A stretch of 42,354 nucleotides of DNA from Mycobacterium sp. (GTDB lineage: Bacteria; Actinomycetota; Actinomycetes; Mycobacteriales; Mycobacteriaceae): positions 1-42,354 of the forward strand of contig VEQY01000023.1 in assembly GCA_018882965.1 (NCBI GenBank). Direction: 5' to 3'. Below the pieces are notes generated by a model, which searched no databases, was not told the origin of the DNA, and was given only the letters and a program-made list of their open reading frames with translations. Within the stretch, counting starts at the first letter, position 1, and each line of letters starts with the position of its first letter. Shown in pieces: positions 1 through 9,300 of the stretch. Both the position numbers and the translations under genes were made by a program.

Positions 1-1006
1 CGGGGTAGAAGGGCTGCAGCCCCAGCAGATACTCCAGCGCCGCATTGATGCGGTAGCTCTCGTAGGGCGCGGGCAGCAGCGAATCGTCACCGATGCAGCG
101 CAGCCGGCTGGCGATGTAGTAGTTGTCCACCCAGTTGCGGGCCTCTTCGGTGCGCAGCCGCAACCCGACGTACATCCGTACTCGCGTGAAGCGGTCGATG
201 GCGCGGTGGCACCAGTCCAGTTCCTCGGACGAGAGAGTGGAGGCGAACCGGGAGAGGATGTGTTCGAGACCGCCGCGGTAGCGGTCCCAACCCACCTTGA
301 CCTCTTCAATGCCCGCCTGCGCCCGAGACGCGTCGGCGAAGTATCGGCTGACCTGACGGTAGAAAGGTTCTGGACTGAAGGTCACCGCCGCCCGATCGAC
401 CATGGCCGCAATCTGGACGAAGAAGAAAAACGCAAACGGGCTGATACCGATCGCCACCTGCCGCATGAGCGATGTTCTGGCCACATAGATCTCCGGGAAG
501 ATGTGACCGTCGACCAGTAGATCGAAAAGGGCGCGGTGATCCATCGCGGCGATCGCAGTATCCTCCACGACTGTGTAAAACAGTTGAACATCCTCGCCTG
601 CGACCCGATCGTGAATAAACCACGGAGCGAACACCGCCCCAACCGCGGGATGGCTTTCCAAGTAGGCGACATACCTACCGAGAACTGCAGGAATGAGCAG
701 ATCATCATCGGCGAGATAGACCAGATAGCGGCCCTGCGCTGAGCTGAACAACTGTGAGAGGTTGTGGTAGGCACCGACATTCGTCGCCCGCCGGAAATAC
801 CGGATCGCCAGTCGCTCTTCGAAGCGCTTCACCACCGCTGGAGTGTCGTCCTCGGACGCGTTATCCCCGATCAGCAGCTCATACGAGCAGCCTAGTTCAC
901 CGATCTTGGACGCGAGGTCCTCAAGCAGACAATCCAGATACCGCGCCCGGTTGAAGGTGGGCACACAAATGCTTAGAGCGGGCGGATCGCCGCTTGTCGG
1001 CTGCAT
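1..1006 (-). CDS. family 2 glycosyltransferase (3' part beyond the left edge)
   Basis: Partial gene entering from the left edge; 335 codons are readable from the ATG at 1006. The N-terminus has the GT-A beta strand LSICVPTFNRARYL (residues 11-24), then LIGDNASEDDTP and the acidic metal/nucleotide-sugar motif YLADDDLLIP with D100-D102. These mark a family 2 inverting glycosyltransferase that moves a sugar from a nucleotide donor to a cell-envelope acceptor. Donor and acceptor cannot be told from sequence. The start is 14 bases after the stop of the upstream epoxide hydrolase on the same strand, so they may be co-transcribed. Its base composition is slightly poorer in GC than the hydrolase. It is the only glycosyltransferase in the window and could serve the sugar made by the island at 10.8-19.8 kb, but that link is inferred. 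Confidence 0.85.
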   Translation of the reverse strand, partial: MQPTSGDPPALSICVPTFNRARYLDCLLEDLASKIGELGCSYELLIGDNASEDDTPAVVKRFEERLAIRYFRRATNVGAYHNLSQLFSSAQGRYLVYLADDDLLIPAVLGRYVAYLESHPAVGAVFAPWFIHDRVAGEDVQLFYTVVEDTAIAAMDHRALFDLLVDGHIFPEIYVARTSLMRQVAIGISPFAFFFFVQIAAMVDRAAVTFSPEPFYRQVSRYFADASRAQAGIEEVKVGWDRYRGGLEHILSRFASTLSSEELDWCHRAIDRFTRVRMYVGLRLRTEEARNWVDNYYIASRLRCIGDDSLLPAPYESYRINAALEYLLGLQPFYP

Positions 1007-1020
1007 GGCTCAGGATCGTC

Positions 1021-2124
1021 TCACAGCGGCACCGACGCGAAGAACGCCCGCACATCGTCGACGAAAAGCTCCGGCTGTTCAAACGCCGCGAAATGCCCGC
1101 CACGCGGCATGTCGGTCCAGTGGGTGATCGTGTAGGCCGCCTCGCACCAGCTGCGCGGCGGCCTGAAGATCTCCTTGGGGAACCGGGCGATCCCCGTCGG
1201 GACCTGCACCTTGCCGCCGCCGCCGAACGCGGTGAAGCTCTCCCAGTACAGCCTGGCCGAGGACGCCCCGGTGTTGGTGGCCCAGTACAGCATCACGTCG
1301 TCGAGCATCTCGTCGCGGCTGAAGACGTTCTCCGGGTGCCCGTCGCAGTCACTCCAGGCGTAGAGCTTCTCCACGATCCACGCCAGCTGGCCGGCCGGCG
1401 AGTCGGCCAGCCCGTAGCCCAGGGTCTGCGGACGGGTGGACTGCTGCTTGGAGTACCCGGCCTCCCACTGTTGGTAGTGATGCTGCGCCGCCAGCGCGTC
1501 CCGCTCCTCGGGCGACGGGTCACTCAGGTCCCCGGTGGGTCCGGCGATCGGCATGTTGAGATGGATGCCGATGCAGCCCCCGCCGTTCCGGCCGATCTGG
1601 GTGGTGACCGCCGCGCCCCAGTCGCCGCCCTGAGCGCCGTAATGGTCATAGCCGAGCCGCGTCATCAGGGTGTCCCAGGCCAGCGCGATCCGCTCGACCG
1701 TCCACCCGGCGGCCGTCGGCTTGCCGGAGAAACCGAAGCCGGGCAGCGTCGGGCACACCACGTGGAAGTCCTGGGTCAGCGGCTCGATCACCTCGGCGAA
1801 CTCCACGATCGACCCCGGCCAGCCGTGGGTGATGACCAGCGGCAGGGCGTCGGGGTTCACCGAGCGCTCGTGGATGAAGTGGATGTCCAGTCCGTCGATC
1901 TCGGTGACGAACTGATCGAAGGTGTTCAGCCGGGCCTCGCGCTCGCGCCAGTCGTAGTCCTGTGCCCAGTAGGCGGCCAGCTCGCGGGTGTAGTCCAGCG
2001 GAACCCCCTGGCTCCAATCCGACACGCATTCGCGATCGGGCCAGCGGGTGCGGCTCAGGCGATCGCGCAGATCGGCGACTTCCTCGTCGGGTACGGCGAT
2101 CCGGAACGGACGAATGTCTGTCAT
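1021..2124 (-). CDS. epoxide hydrolase (alpha/beta hydrolase with EHN N-terminal domain)
   Basis: A 367-residue protein. The first ~110 residues match the epoxide hydrolase N-terminal domain (start MTDIRPFRIAVPDEEVADLR, then RTRWPD). The alpha/beta hydrolase fold follows, with the oxyanion motif HGWPGS (100-105), the nucleophile elbow GGDWG with Asp168, and the C-terminal catalytic His in RGGHFAAFEQPE. An Asp nucleophile fits epoxide hydrolysis to diols through an ester intermediate; the substrate is unknown. I chose the ATG at 2124 over the upstream in-frame ATG at 2151 because family members begin close to the IRPFR segment and the longer start would run into the divergent ferredoxin promoter. 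It is divergent from the P450 operon with 41 bases between start codons. A shared role in xenobiotic or lipid oxidation is plausible but inferred. Confidence 0.88.
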   Translation of the reverse strand: MTDIRPFRIAVPDEEVADLRDRLSRTRWPDRECVSDWSQGVPLDYTRELAAYWAQDYDWREREARLNTFDQFVTEIDGLDIHFIHERSVNPDALPLVITHGWPGSIVEFAEVIEPLTQDFHVVCPTLPGFGFSGKPTAAGWTVERIALAWDTLMTRLGYDHYGAQGGDWGAAVTTQIGRNGGGCIGIHLNMPIAGPTGDLSDPSPEERDALAAQHHYQQWEAGYSKQQSTRPQTLGYGLADSPAGQLAWIVEKLYAWSDCDGHPENVFSRDEMLDDVMLYWATNTGASSARLYWESFTAFGGGGKVQVPTGIARFPKEIFRPPRSWCEAAYTITHWTDMPRGGHFAAFEQPELFVDDVRAFFASVPL

Positions 2125-2151
2125 GCCCCCCAATGTTGCCACGCAGGCCAT

Positions 2152-2157
2152 TACTGT
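2152..2157 (+). promoter_or_regulatory. -10 box of a likely leaderless promoter for the P450 operon
   Basis: TACTGT lies 8 bases before the ferredoxin ATG at 2166, so transcription would begin at or next to the start codon. No good -35 is seen, which is common for mycobacterial SigA promoters. The same arrangement recurs elsewhere in the window. Confidence 0.45.
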
Positions 2158-2165
2158 CGGAGCCC

Positions 2166-2381
2166 ATGAGACTGGTTGTCGATCTGAACAAGTGTCAGGG
2201 CTATGCCCAGTGCGTGCCGTTGGCGCCGGAGGTGCTCAAACTCAACGGCGAGGAGGCCCTGGCCTACGACCCCAACCCGGACGAATCACAGCGCCAGCAG
2301 GTGCTGCGTGCGGTGGCATCCTGCCCGGTGCAGGCGATCATTCTCGAGCTGGATCCCCCGGCCGACCGGACCACCACGTGA
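2166..2381 (+). CDS. [3Fe-4S] ferredoxin, P450 redox partner
   Basis: A 71-residue ferredoxin with cluster ligands C10, C16 and C53. The motif CQGYAQC has Tyr13 where an all-Cys [4Fe-4S] ferredoxin would have its second cysteine, and CPVQAI supplies the last ligand. The CxxYxxC...CP pattern is that of actinobacterial [3Fe-4S] ferredoxins that deliver electrons to cytochromes P450. It is the first gene of the operon. Its stop codon (TGA at 2379-2381) overlaps the GTG start of the reductase, so the two are probably translationally coupled. Expected chain: NAD(P)H, flavin reductase, this ferredoxin, then P450. Confidence 0.93.
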   Translation: MRLVVDLNKCQGYAQCVPLAPEVLKLNGEEALAYDPNPDESQRQQVLRAVASCPVQAIILELDPPADRTTT

Positions 2382-3793
2382 GCGCGAAGCCGGGTCCGAA
2401 GTATTCCTTCGACGAGATCGTCAAGCAGTTCCGCGCCGAGGGCCGAATCGTCATCGTCGGCGCCTCCCTGGCCGGCCTGCGCGCCGCGGAAGCGCTGCGC
2501 GAGATGGGTTTCGGGGGATCGCTGACGATCATCGGCGATGAGCCACACGAACCGTATGACCGTCCGCCGCTGTCCAAGGCGGTCCTCAAGGGCTGGGTGC
2601 CCGCCGACCACACCAAGCTGCCACGGCTGCGCCGCGTGGACGCCGACTGGAAGCTGGGCGTGGCGGCGATCGGCCTGGACCGGATCAACCACGTGGTGAA
2701 ACTGGGCAACGGCGAGGAAATCGGCTACGACCGGCTGCTGATCGCCACCGGCACCCGGGCCCGGCCATGGCCGAATCCGGAGGAGGCCGCGCTCAAGGGC
2801 GTCTTCACCGTGCGAACGGTGGAGGATGCAGCGGCCTTGTCCGCGGCGTTCGCGGCCAAGCCACGACGGGTGCTGATCATCGGGTCCGGTTTCGTCGGCT
2901 CGGAGATCGCCTCGGTGTGCCGCGATCTCGATCTGCCGGTCACGGTGACGGAGCGCGGCAGCGGCCCACTCAAAGGCGCCCTGGGCGGGGTGATCAGCGA
3001 TATCTCCGCGCAGATGATGCGCGACGCCGGGGTCGATCTGCGCACCGGCGTATCGGTGACATCCCTTCACGGCGACGAGTCCGGACACGTCCGGTCCGCG
3101 ACGTTGTCGGACGGCACCGTCCTCGATGCCGACGTGGTCATCCCCTCACAGGGCTCGGTCCGCAACGTCGAGTGGCTCGCCGGCGCGGACCTGGCCGCGG
3201 GGCAGTGGGGGGTGGGCTGCGATGCCGGCTGCCGCGCCTTCGACATCAACGGTGTGGTGACCGATCACATCTTCGTCGCAGGCGACGTGGCGCGCGCTCC
3301 ACACGTGCTCTACGGCTATGAATTCCTAGCTCTCGAGCATTGGGACAATGCGGTTTTCGGTGCCGAGGTGGCGGCGAACAACATGCTCAACCTGGAGGTG
3401 GGCCGTCGCCCGCATCTGCCGCTGCCGTCCTTCTGGTCCGCCCAGTTCGGGGTGAACATCAAAAGTGTCGGGGTGTGCTCGTTCGGCGACGAGATCGTCT
3501 TCACCCAGGGGTCACCGGACGAGCGCCGGTTCGCCGCCGCCTACGGCAAGAAAGGCCGCATCGTCGGCGCGGTGACGTTCAACCACGGCAAGTGGCTGCC
3601 CTACTACGCCGAGTTGATCGAACGCTCCGGGCCGTTTCCGCCGCCACCGCCGGGCTTCGATCGGCCGGCCAACCACGAGGTGATGCCGGCCCGCTTCCCC
3701 GATCCGCGGGAGCCCTCCGGCAACCCCGACGTCGTGCTGACCGGGCACGACCCGACCGACCGCCACGCCGAATTCCGGCCTCGTAGCCACTAG
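2378..3793 (+). CDS. FAD-dependent ferredoxin reductase (putidaredoxin reductase-like)
   Basis: A 471-residue flavoprotein. It has an FAD dinucleotide fold with GASLAG (28-33), the family segment EPYDRPPLSK, the ATGTRARPW strand, an NAD(P)H fold with GSGFVGSE (169-176), and the second FAD motif VFVAGDVARAP near the C-terminal domain. This is the oxygenase-coupled NAD(P)H ferredoxin reductase family. I chose the GTG at 2378 because it overlaps the ferredoxin stop (GTGA) and leaves about 22 residues before the first beta strand; upstream in-frame codons would overlap the ferredoxin gene. It should pass electrons from NAD(P)H to the adjacent ferredoxin for the two downstream P450s. The last ~40 residues form a Pro-rich tail of unknown role. 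Confidence 0.93.
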   Translation: MSAKPGPKYSFDEIVKQFRAEGRIVIVGASLAGLRAAEALREMGFGGSLTIIGDEPHEPYDRPPLSKAVLKGWVPADHTKLPRLRRVDADWKLGVAAIGLDRINHVVKLGNGEEIGYDRLLIATGTRARPWPNPEEAALKGVFTVRTVEDAAALSAAFAAKPRRVLIIGSGFVGSEIASVCRDLDLPVTVTERGSGPLKGALGGVISDISAQMMRDAGVDLRTGVSVTSLHGDESGHVRSATLSDGTVLDADVVIPSQGSVRNVEWLAGADLAAGQWGVGCDAGCRAFDINGVVTDHIFVAGDVARAPHVLYGYEFLALEHWDNAVFGAEVAANNMLNLEVGRRPHLPLPSFWSAQFGVNIKSVGVCSFGDEIVFTQGSPDERRFAAAYGKKGRIVGAVTFNHGKWLPYYAELIERSGPFPPPPPGFDRPANHEVMPARFPDPREPSGNPDVVLTGHDPTDRHAEFRPRSH

Positions 3794-3817
3794 CCCGAGC
3801 CGTCAGCAGGAGAACCC

Positions 3818-5077
3818 GTGGACGCAGCGACTGCCTGGGCCGAAGCGATGAAGTTCGCGAACCGCCCGAACCCCTATCCCTTCTTCGAGGAACTGCGCAA
3901 GACGCCCGTCGCCAAGGTCTCCGAGAAGACCTATGTGGTGACCGGATACGACGAGGTGGTCGCGCTGGCGCACGACCCGCGGATCAGCTCCGACGCGTTC
4001 CGCAGCCCGGCCGGACTGTACGGCGAGAAGCCGGACACCGACGGCGCGGCCACGGGCGATACGGCTCCCGGTAGCTTCATCGGCACCGACCCCGCCATCC
4101 ACGACAGGATGCGCCGCCAGTGCATGCGGCACTTCGGGCCGCCGCACACCCCCGACCTGATTCCGAGCATGGAGCCGTATGTCGTGGATATGGCCAACGA
4201 CCTGCTCGACGCGGTCAAAGCCCGCGGCGGGGGTCGAATGGATATGGTCGACGAATTCGCCTACCCCATACCGGTTTCGGTGGCCTGCAAGATCCTCGGT
4301 GTTCCGGTGGAGGACGTCCCGAAGATCCACCCCTGGATCTTCGACTTCATGCACGGCGCCGACCTCGGACCGGAAGCTCACACCGAGGAAGGCCGCGAGA
4401 GGGCGGCCAAGTCCGCTGCCGGCCTTGGCAAGTTTCAGGCCTACCTCACCGAGCTGACCGAGGGCTACGCCCGCGAGCCCGGTCCCGGCCTGATCTCGGC
4501 GATCCTGCACGACACCGACGGCCCGGACGGCCCGATGTCGGTCGAGGAGGTCGTCCCCAATGCGATGCTGCTGTTTTTCGCCGGTCATGACTCGACGGTC
4601 AACACGATGAGCCACTGCGTGCTGACGCTGCTGCGAAACCCTGGTTCGTGGGATCTGCTGGCGGGCAACACCGAACTGATCCCCAGGATGATCGAAGAGG
4701 TGCAGCGGCTGCAGTCGGCGGTGCAGTTCTTCCCGTCCTTCAGTGCCACCACGGACATCGAAATCGCGGGTACGACGATCAAGGCCGGATCCGCGGTGCA
4801 TCTGATGTACGGGGCGGCGAACCGCGATCCGCGCCGGTTCCCCGATCCGGATCGATTCGACCTGCATCGCGAGAACCGGGAACACCTCGGCTGGGGCAGC
4901 GGGATCCACGTCTGCTTCGGCGGCCCGCTGGCGCGACTGGAAGTCAATGCCGCCCTCGAAGTGTTCCTTCGCCGGGTTCGCGGTCCGAGGCTTGTCGCCG
5001 ATCCGCCGCCCTACCGGCGCAACCAGGTGTTCCGCGGACCGCTGCACCTATCGATCGACTTCGACGAGATCGTCTGA
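3818..5077 (+). CDS. cytochrome P450, paralogue 1 (unusual haem-site residues)
   Basis: A 419-residue soluble bacterial P450 with a GTG start and AGGAGA 6 bases upstream. It has the I-helix oxygen-activation motif AGHDST (255-260), the K-helix ExxR (E294, R297) and the haem-ligand loop with Cys366. Two positions differ from the neighbouring paralogue and the usual consensus. The loop reads LGWGSGIHVCFGG, with Trp359 in place of the conserved Phe. The segment AVQFFPSFSATTDIEI has Phe308 where paralogue 2 has Arg313, normally a haem-propionate ligand. The first 22 residues are nearly identical to those of paralogue 2, so the pair is a tandem duplication. It probably hydroxylates a small or lipid molecule; the substrate is unknown. 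I assign no CYP family number. Confidence 0.95.
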   Translation: MDAATAWAEAMKFANRPNPYPFFEELRKTPVAKVSEKTYVVTGYDEVVALAHDPRISSDAFRSPAGLYGEKPDTDGAATGDTAPGSFIGTDPAIHDRMRRQCMRHFGPPHTPDLIPSMEPYVVDMANDLLDAVKARGGGRMDMVDEFAYPIPVSVACKILGVPVEDVPKIHPWIFDFMHGADLGPEAHTEEGRERAAKSAAGLGKFQAYLTELTEGYAREPGPGLISAILHDTDGPDGPMSVEEVVPNAMLLFFAGHDSTVNTMSHCVLTLLRNPGSWDLLAGNTELIPRMIEEVQRLQSAVQFFPSFSATTDIEIAGTTIKAGSAVHLMYGAANRDPRRFPDPDRFDLHRENREHLGWGSGIHVCFGGPLARLEVNAALEVFLRRVRGPRLVADPPPYRRNQVFRGPLHLSIDFDEIV

Positions 5078-5089
5078 TTCGGACAAGTC

Positions 5090-6367
5090 ATGGACACCGC
5101 AACAGCGTGGGCCGAGGCGATGAAGTTCGCGAACCGCCCGAACCCCTACCCCTTCTACGAAGAACTCCGCCGGACGCCGGTGGCGAAAGTCTCCGATAGG
5201 ACCTATGTGGTCAGCGGGTACGCGGAAGTCCTTGCGCTAGCGCATGATCCGCGGATCAGCTCCGATATCAGCCGCAGTCCATCGGGTTTCATGGGCGAGT
5301 TGGAGGAGAAGTACGACCTGGCCACGCTCGACCCGGTCGAGGCCGCGGCGCGCCGTAACTGGAACATGCTGACCTCCGATCCGCCCGACCACGACACGAT
5401 GCGACGACAGTTCATGCGCCACTTCGGCCCGCCGCACACCCCGAACCTGATCCCCAGCCTGGCGGGCTACGTCACCGATCTTGCCAACCGGCTGCTCGAC
5501 ACCGTCAGGGACCGCGGCGGGACCCGGATGGATGTGGTCGAGGACTTCTCCTACCCCATCCCCGTGTCGGTGATCTTCCACATCATGGGTGCCCCGATCG
5601 AAGCCGAGCCGAAGTTCCACGCCCTGGTGACCGACTTCATGCAGGGCGCCGACGTCAGCCCGGAAGGCCATACCGAGGCGGGCCGGGCGGCGAAGGCGAA
5701 GGCCAACGCCAGCATCGCCGAACTGCAGACCTACCTGCACGACTGGGTCGAGCGCCTGGTGCGCGAACCCGGGCCCGGGCTGCTCTCGGCAGTACTGCAT
5801 GACGATGGCCCCGACGGCCCCGTCTCGCCGGAGATCGCGGTGGCGAACGCGTCTCTGCTGCTGATCGCCGGCCACGACACCACCGTCAACACGATCACCA
5901 ACTCGGTGATGACCCTGCTGCGCAACCCGGGATCGTGGGATCTGCTCAAGAACGACCCGGACCTGATTCCGCGTGCCGTGGAGGAGGTGCAGCGACTGCA
6001 GGGGGCGGTGCAGTTCGCCATCACCCGGTGGGCCACCGCAGACATCGAGATCGGCGGCACCCGCATTCCCGCCGGGTCGGCGGTGTTCCTGGTGCTGGCC
6101 GCCGCCAACCGCGACCCGCGGCGGTTCCCCGACCCCGATCGGTTCGACCCGATGCGCGAGGACAACGAGCACCTCGGCTTCGGCAGCGGTATCCACACCT
6201 GTTTCGGCGGCCCGCTGGCCCGGCTAGAGATCAACCTCGCCCTGGAGGTGTTCCTGCGCCGGGTCCGGTCCCCCCGCCTTGTCGTGGACCCGCCGCCCTA
6301 CCGGCACAACCAGGTGTTCCGCGGGCCACGGCACCTCTGGGTGGACTTCGCGGAGATCCTGGACTAG
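5090..6367 (+). CDS. cytochrome P450, paralogue 2
   Basis: A 425-residue P450 starting at an ATG 12 bases after paralogue 1. All canonical elements are present: C-helix SDPPDHDTMRRQ, I-helix AGHDTT (260-265), ExxR (E299, R302), haem-propionate Arg313 in ITRWATADIEI, and the ligand loop LGFGSGIHTCFGG with Phe364 and Cys371. It shares long stretches with paralogue 1 (RHFGPPHTP, LLRNPGSWDLL, RDPRRFPDPDRFD, the C-terminal NQVFRGP), which shows local duplication. It probably receives electrons from the ferredoxin and reductase at the head of the operon. The substrate is unknown. The first P450 has diverged at conserved sites while this one is conventional, so the two may have different substrates or redox properties. 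Confidence 0.95.
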   Translation: MDTATAWAEAMKFANRPNPYPFYEELRRTPVAKVSDRTYVVSGYAEVLALAHDPRISSDISRSPSGFMGELEEKYDLATLDPVEAAARRNWNMLTSDPPDHDTMRRQFMRHFGPPHTPNLIPSLAGYVTDLANRLLDTVRDRGGTRMDVVEDFSYPIPVSVIFHIMGAPIEAEPKFHALVTDFMQGADVSPEGHTEAGRAAKAKANASIAELQTYLHDWVERLVREPGPGLLSAVLHDDGPDGPVSPEIAVANASLLLIAGHDTTVNTITNSVMTLLRNPGSWDLLKNDPDLIPRAVEEVQRLQGAVQFAITRWATADIEIGGTRIPAGSAVFLVLAAANRDPRRFPDPDRFDPMREDNEHLGFGSGIHTCFGGPLARLEINLALEVFLRRVRSPRLVVDPPPYRHNQVFRGPRHLWVDFAEILD

Positions 6368-6378
6368 AGACTGGAGGG

Positions 6379-9300
6379 GTGAGCGCCCTCGACCGGTTCA
6401 ACGCCCTGACCCGGCACTGGTTCGAGGGCACCTTCCCGGTTCCGACCGCGGCTCAGGCGCAGGCCTGGGAATCGATCGCCGACGGCGAGCACACCCTGGT
6501 GATCGCGCCCACCGGGTCGGGCAAGACGCTGGCCGCGTTCCTGTGGGCCATCGACCGCCTCGCCGGCGAGTCCGGCGGCCGAACCCGGGTGCTCTACGTC
6601 TCTCCTCTCAAGGCACTGGCCATCGACGTCGAACGCAACCTGCGCGCACCGCTGGCCGGGATCGCGCGCATCGCCGAACGGGACGGACGGCCCGCACCGC
6701 AGATCAGCGTCGGAGTCCGCTCCGGGGACACCTCGCCGGCCGCCCGCCGGCAGCTGATCACCACCCCGCCCGACGTCCTGATCACCACCCCGGAGTCGCT
6801 GTTCTTGATGCTGACGTCGGCGGCCCGCGACACCCTGGCCGGAATTCAGACGGTGATCATCGACGAGGTGCACGCGGTGGCCGGCACCAAACGCGGCGCG
6901 CACCTGGCGCTCTCGCTGGAACGCCTCGACGCGCTGCTGGACACCCCCGCACAGCGCATCGGACTCTCGGCCACGGTGCGGCCCCCCGAGGAGGTCGCGC
7001 GCTTCCTCACCGGCGGGCGCCCGGCCCGCATCGTCAACCCACCGGTGGCCAAAACCTTCGAGCTGGCCGTGCAGGTCCCGGTGCCCGACATGGCCAACCT
7101 GGAGAACAACAGCATCTGGCCCGACGTGGAGAACCGGGTCGTCGACCTCATCGAGGCGCACACCTCCACCATCGTGTTCGCCAACTCGCGGCGGCTGGCC
7201 GAGAAGCTCACCGCGCGGATCAACGAGATCCACACCGAACGCGGCGGGGACGAGGCGCAGCTGGCCCGCGCCCACCACGGGTCGATCTCCAAGGAGCAGC
7301 GCGCCGAGGTCGAGGACGACCTGAAATCCGGCCGGCTGAAGTCGGTGGTGGCCACCTCCAGCCTGGAACTGGGAATCGACATGGGAGCCGTCGACCTGGT
7401 GATCCAGGTCGAAGCCCCGCCGTCGGTGGCCAGCGGGCTGCAGCGAGTCGGCCGGGCCGGACACCAGGTCGGCGAGATCTCCCGCGGGGTGCTGCTGCCC
7501 AAGCACCGCACCGACCTGATCGGGTGCGCGGTCAGCGTGCAGCGCATGCTCGGCGGCGACATCGAGACCCTGCGGGTTCCGGCCAGCCCGCTCGACGTGC
7601 TGGCCCAGCACACCGTCGCCGCCTGCGCGCTCGAACCGCTCAACGCCGACGCCTGGTTCGACACCGTGCGCCGCAGCGCGTCCTTCGCGACCCTGCCGCG
7701 CAGCGCTTTCGAAGCGACCCTGGATCTGCTCTCCGGCAAGTACCCGTCGACCGACTTCGCCGAACTGCGACCCCGGCTGGTCTATGACCGCGACACCGGA
7801 ACGCTCACCGGGCGCCCCGGCGCGCAACGGCTGGCGGTGACCTCCGGCGGGGCGATCCCCGACCGGGGACTGTTCACCGTGTACCTGGCCAGCGAGTCCG
7901 AGAAGCCCTCCCGGGTGGGCGAACTCGACGAGGAGATGGTCTACGAGTCCCGACCGGGTGACGTCATCGCCCTGGGTGCGACCAGCTGGCGGATCACCGA
8001 GATCACCCACGACCGCGTGCTGGTGATCCCCGCGCCGGGCCAGCCCGCCCGGCTGCCGTTCTGGCGCGGCGACGACGTCGGGCGCCCCGCCGAGCTGGGC
8101 GAGGCGATCGGCCGGTTCACCGGCGATCTCGCCGGACTGGACCGCGCCGTATTCGAGACCCGTTGCACGGCAATCGGGTTCGATCAATCGGCGATCGACA
8201 ACCTGTGGCGGCTGCTCGACGAGCAGCGCACCGCCACCACGACCGTGCCCACCGACACGACCCTGCTGGTGGAGCGCTTCCGTGACGAGCTGGGCGACTG
8301 GCGGGTGATCCTGCACTCCCCCTACGGACTGAAGGTGAATGGTCCGCTGGCGCTGGCGGTCAGCCGCCGGCTGATGGACCGCTACGGCATCGACGAGAAG
8401 CCGACCGCCTCCGACGACGGGATCGTGGTACGCCTCCCCGACACCGGAGACACCCCGCCCGGCGCGGAACTGTTCGTGTTCGACCCCGACGAGATCGACC
8501 CGATCATCACCGCGGAGGTCGGCGGCTCGGCACTGTTCGCGGCACGGTTCCGCGAGTGCGCGGCGCGGGCGCTGCTGCTGCCGCGCCGCCATCCCGGCAA
8601 GCGCTCACCGCTGTGGCACCAGCGCCAGCGTGCCGCGCAGCTGCTCGACGTCGCGCGCCGCTACCCGGATTTCCCGATCGTGCTGGAGACGGTCCGGGAA
8701 TGCCTGCAGGACGTCTACGACGTGCCCGCACTGACCGGCCTGATGGCGCGGATCGCCCAGCGGCGGGTGCGGCTGCTCGAAGTCGAGACACCCACGCCGT
8801 CGCCGTTCGCCGCGTCGCTGATGTTCGGCTACGTCGGGGCGTTCATCTACGAGGGCGACAGCCCGCTGGCCGAGCGCCGCGCCGCCGCCCTGTCGCTGGA
8901 CACCGCGCTGCTGGCCGAACTGCTGGGCCGGGTGGAGTTGCGCGAGCTGCTCGACCCCGACGTCGTCGCGCTCACCGGACGCCAGCTGCAGCACCTCGCC
9001 GAGGACCGCCGGGCACGCGACGCCGAGGGCGTCGCCGACCTGCTGCGGGTGCTCGGGCCGCTGACCGAGGAAGAGATCAGCGAGCGCTCCACCGCAACCG
9101 ATGTCCGGCCGTGGCTGGACGGGTTGCAGGAGGCCCGGCGGGTGATCCCGGTGTCCTACGCCGGCCGGCAGTGGTGGGCGGCCATCGAGGACGTCGGCCG
9201 GCTGCGTGACGCGGTGGGGGTGGCGGTGCCGATGGGGGTGCCGGCCGCGTTCACCGAGGCGGCCGCCGATCCGCTCGGTGATCTACTGTCCCGTTACGCG

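Noticed and set aside
5935..6378. Upstream extension of lhr into the P450 gene
   Set aside because: The extra residues come from another frame of the P450 gene; the GTG at 6379 gives the expected Lhr N-terminus.
6364..8592. 742-codon open frame antisense to lhr
   Set aside because: High-GC codon bias keeps the antisense frame open; no recognisable domain, and lhr on the other strand has complete motifs.
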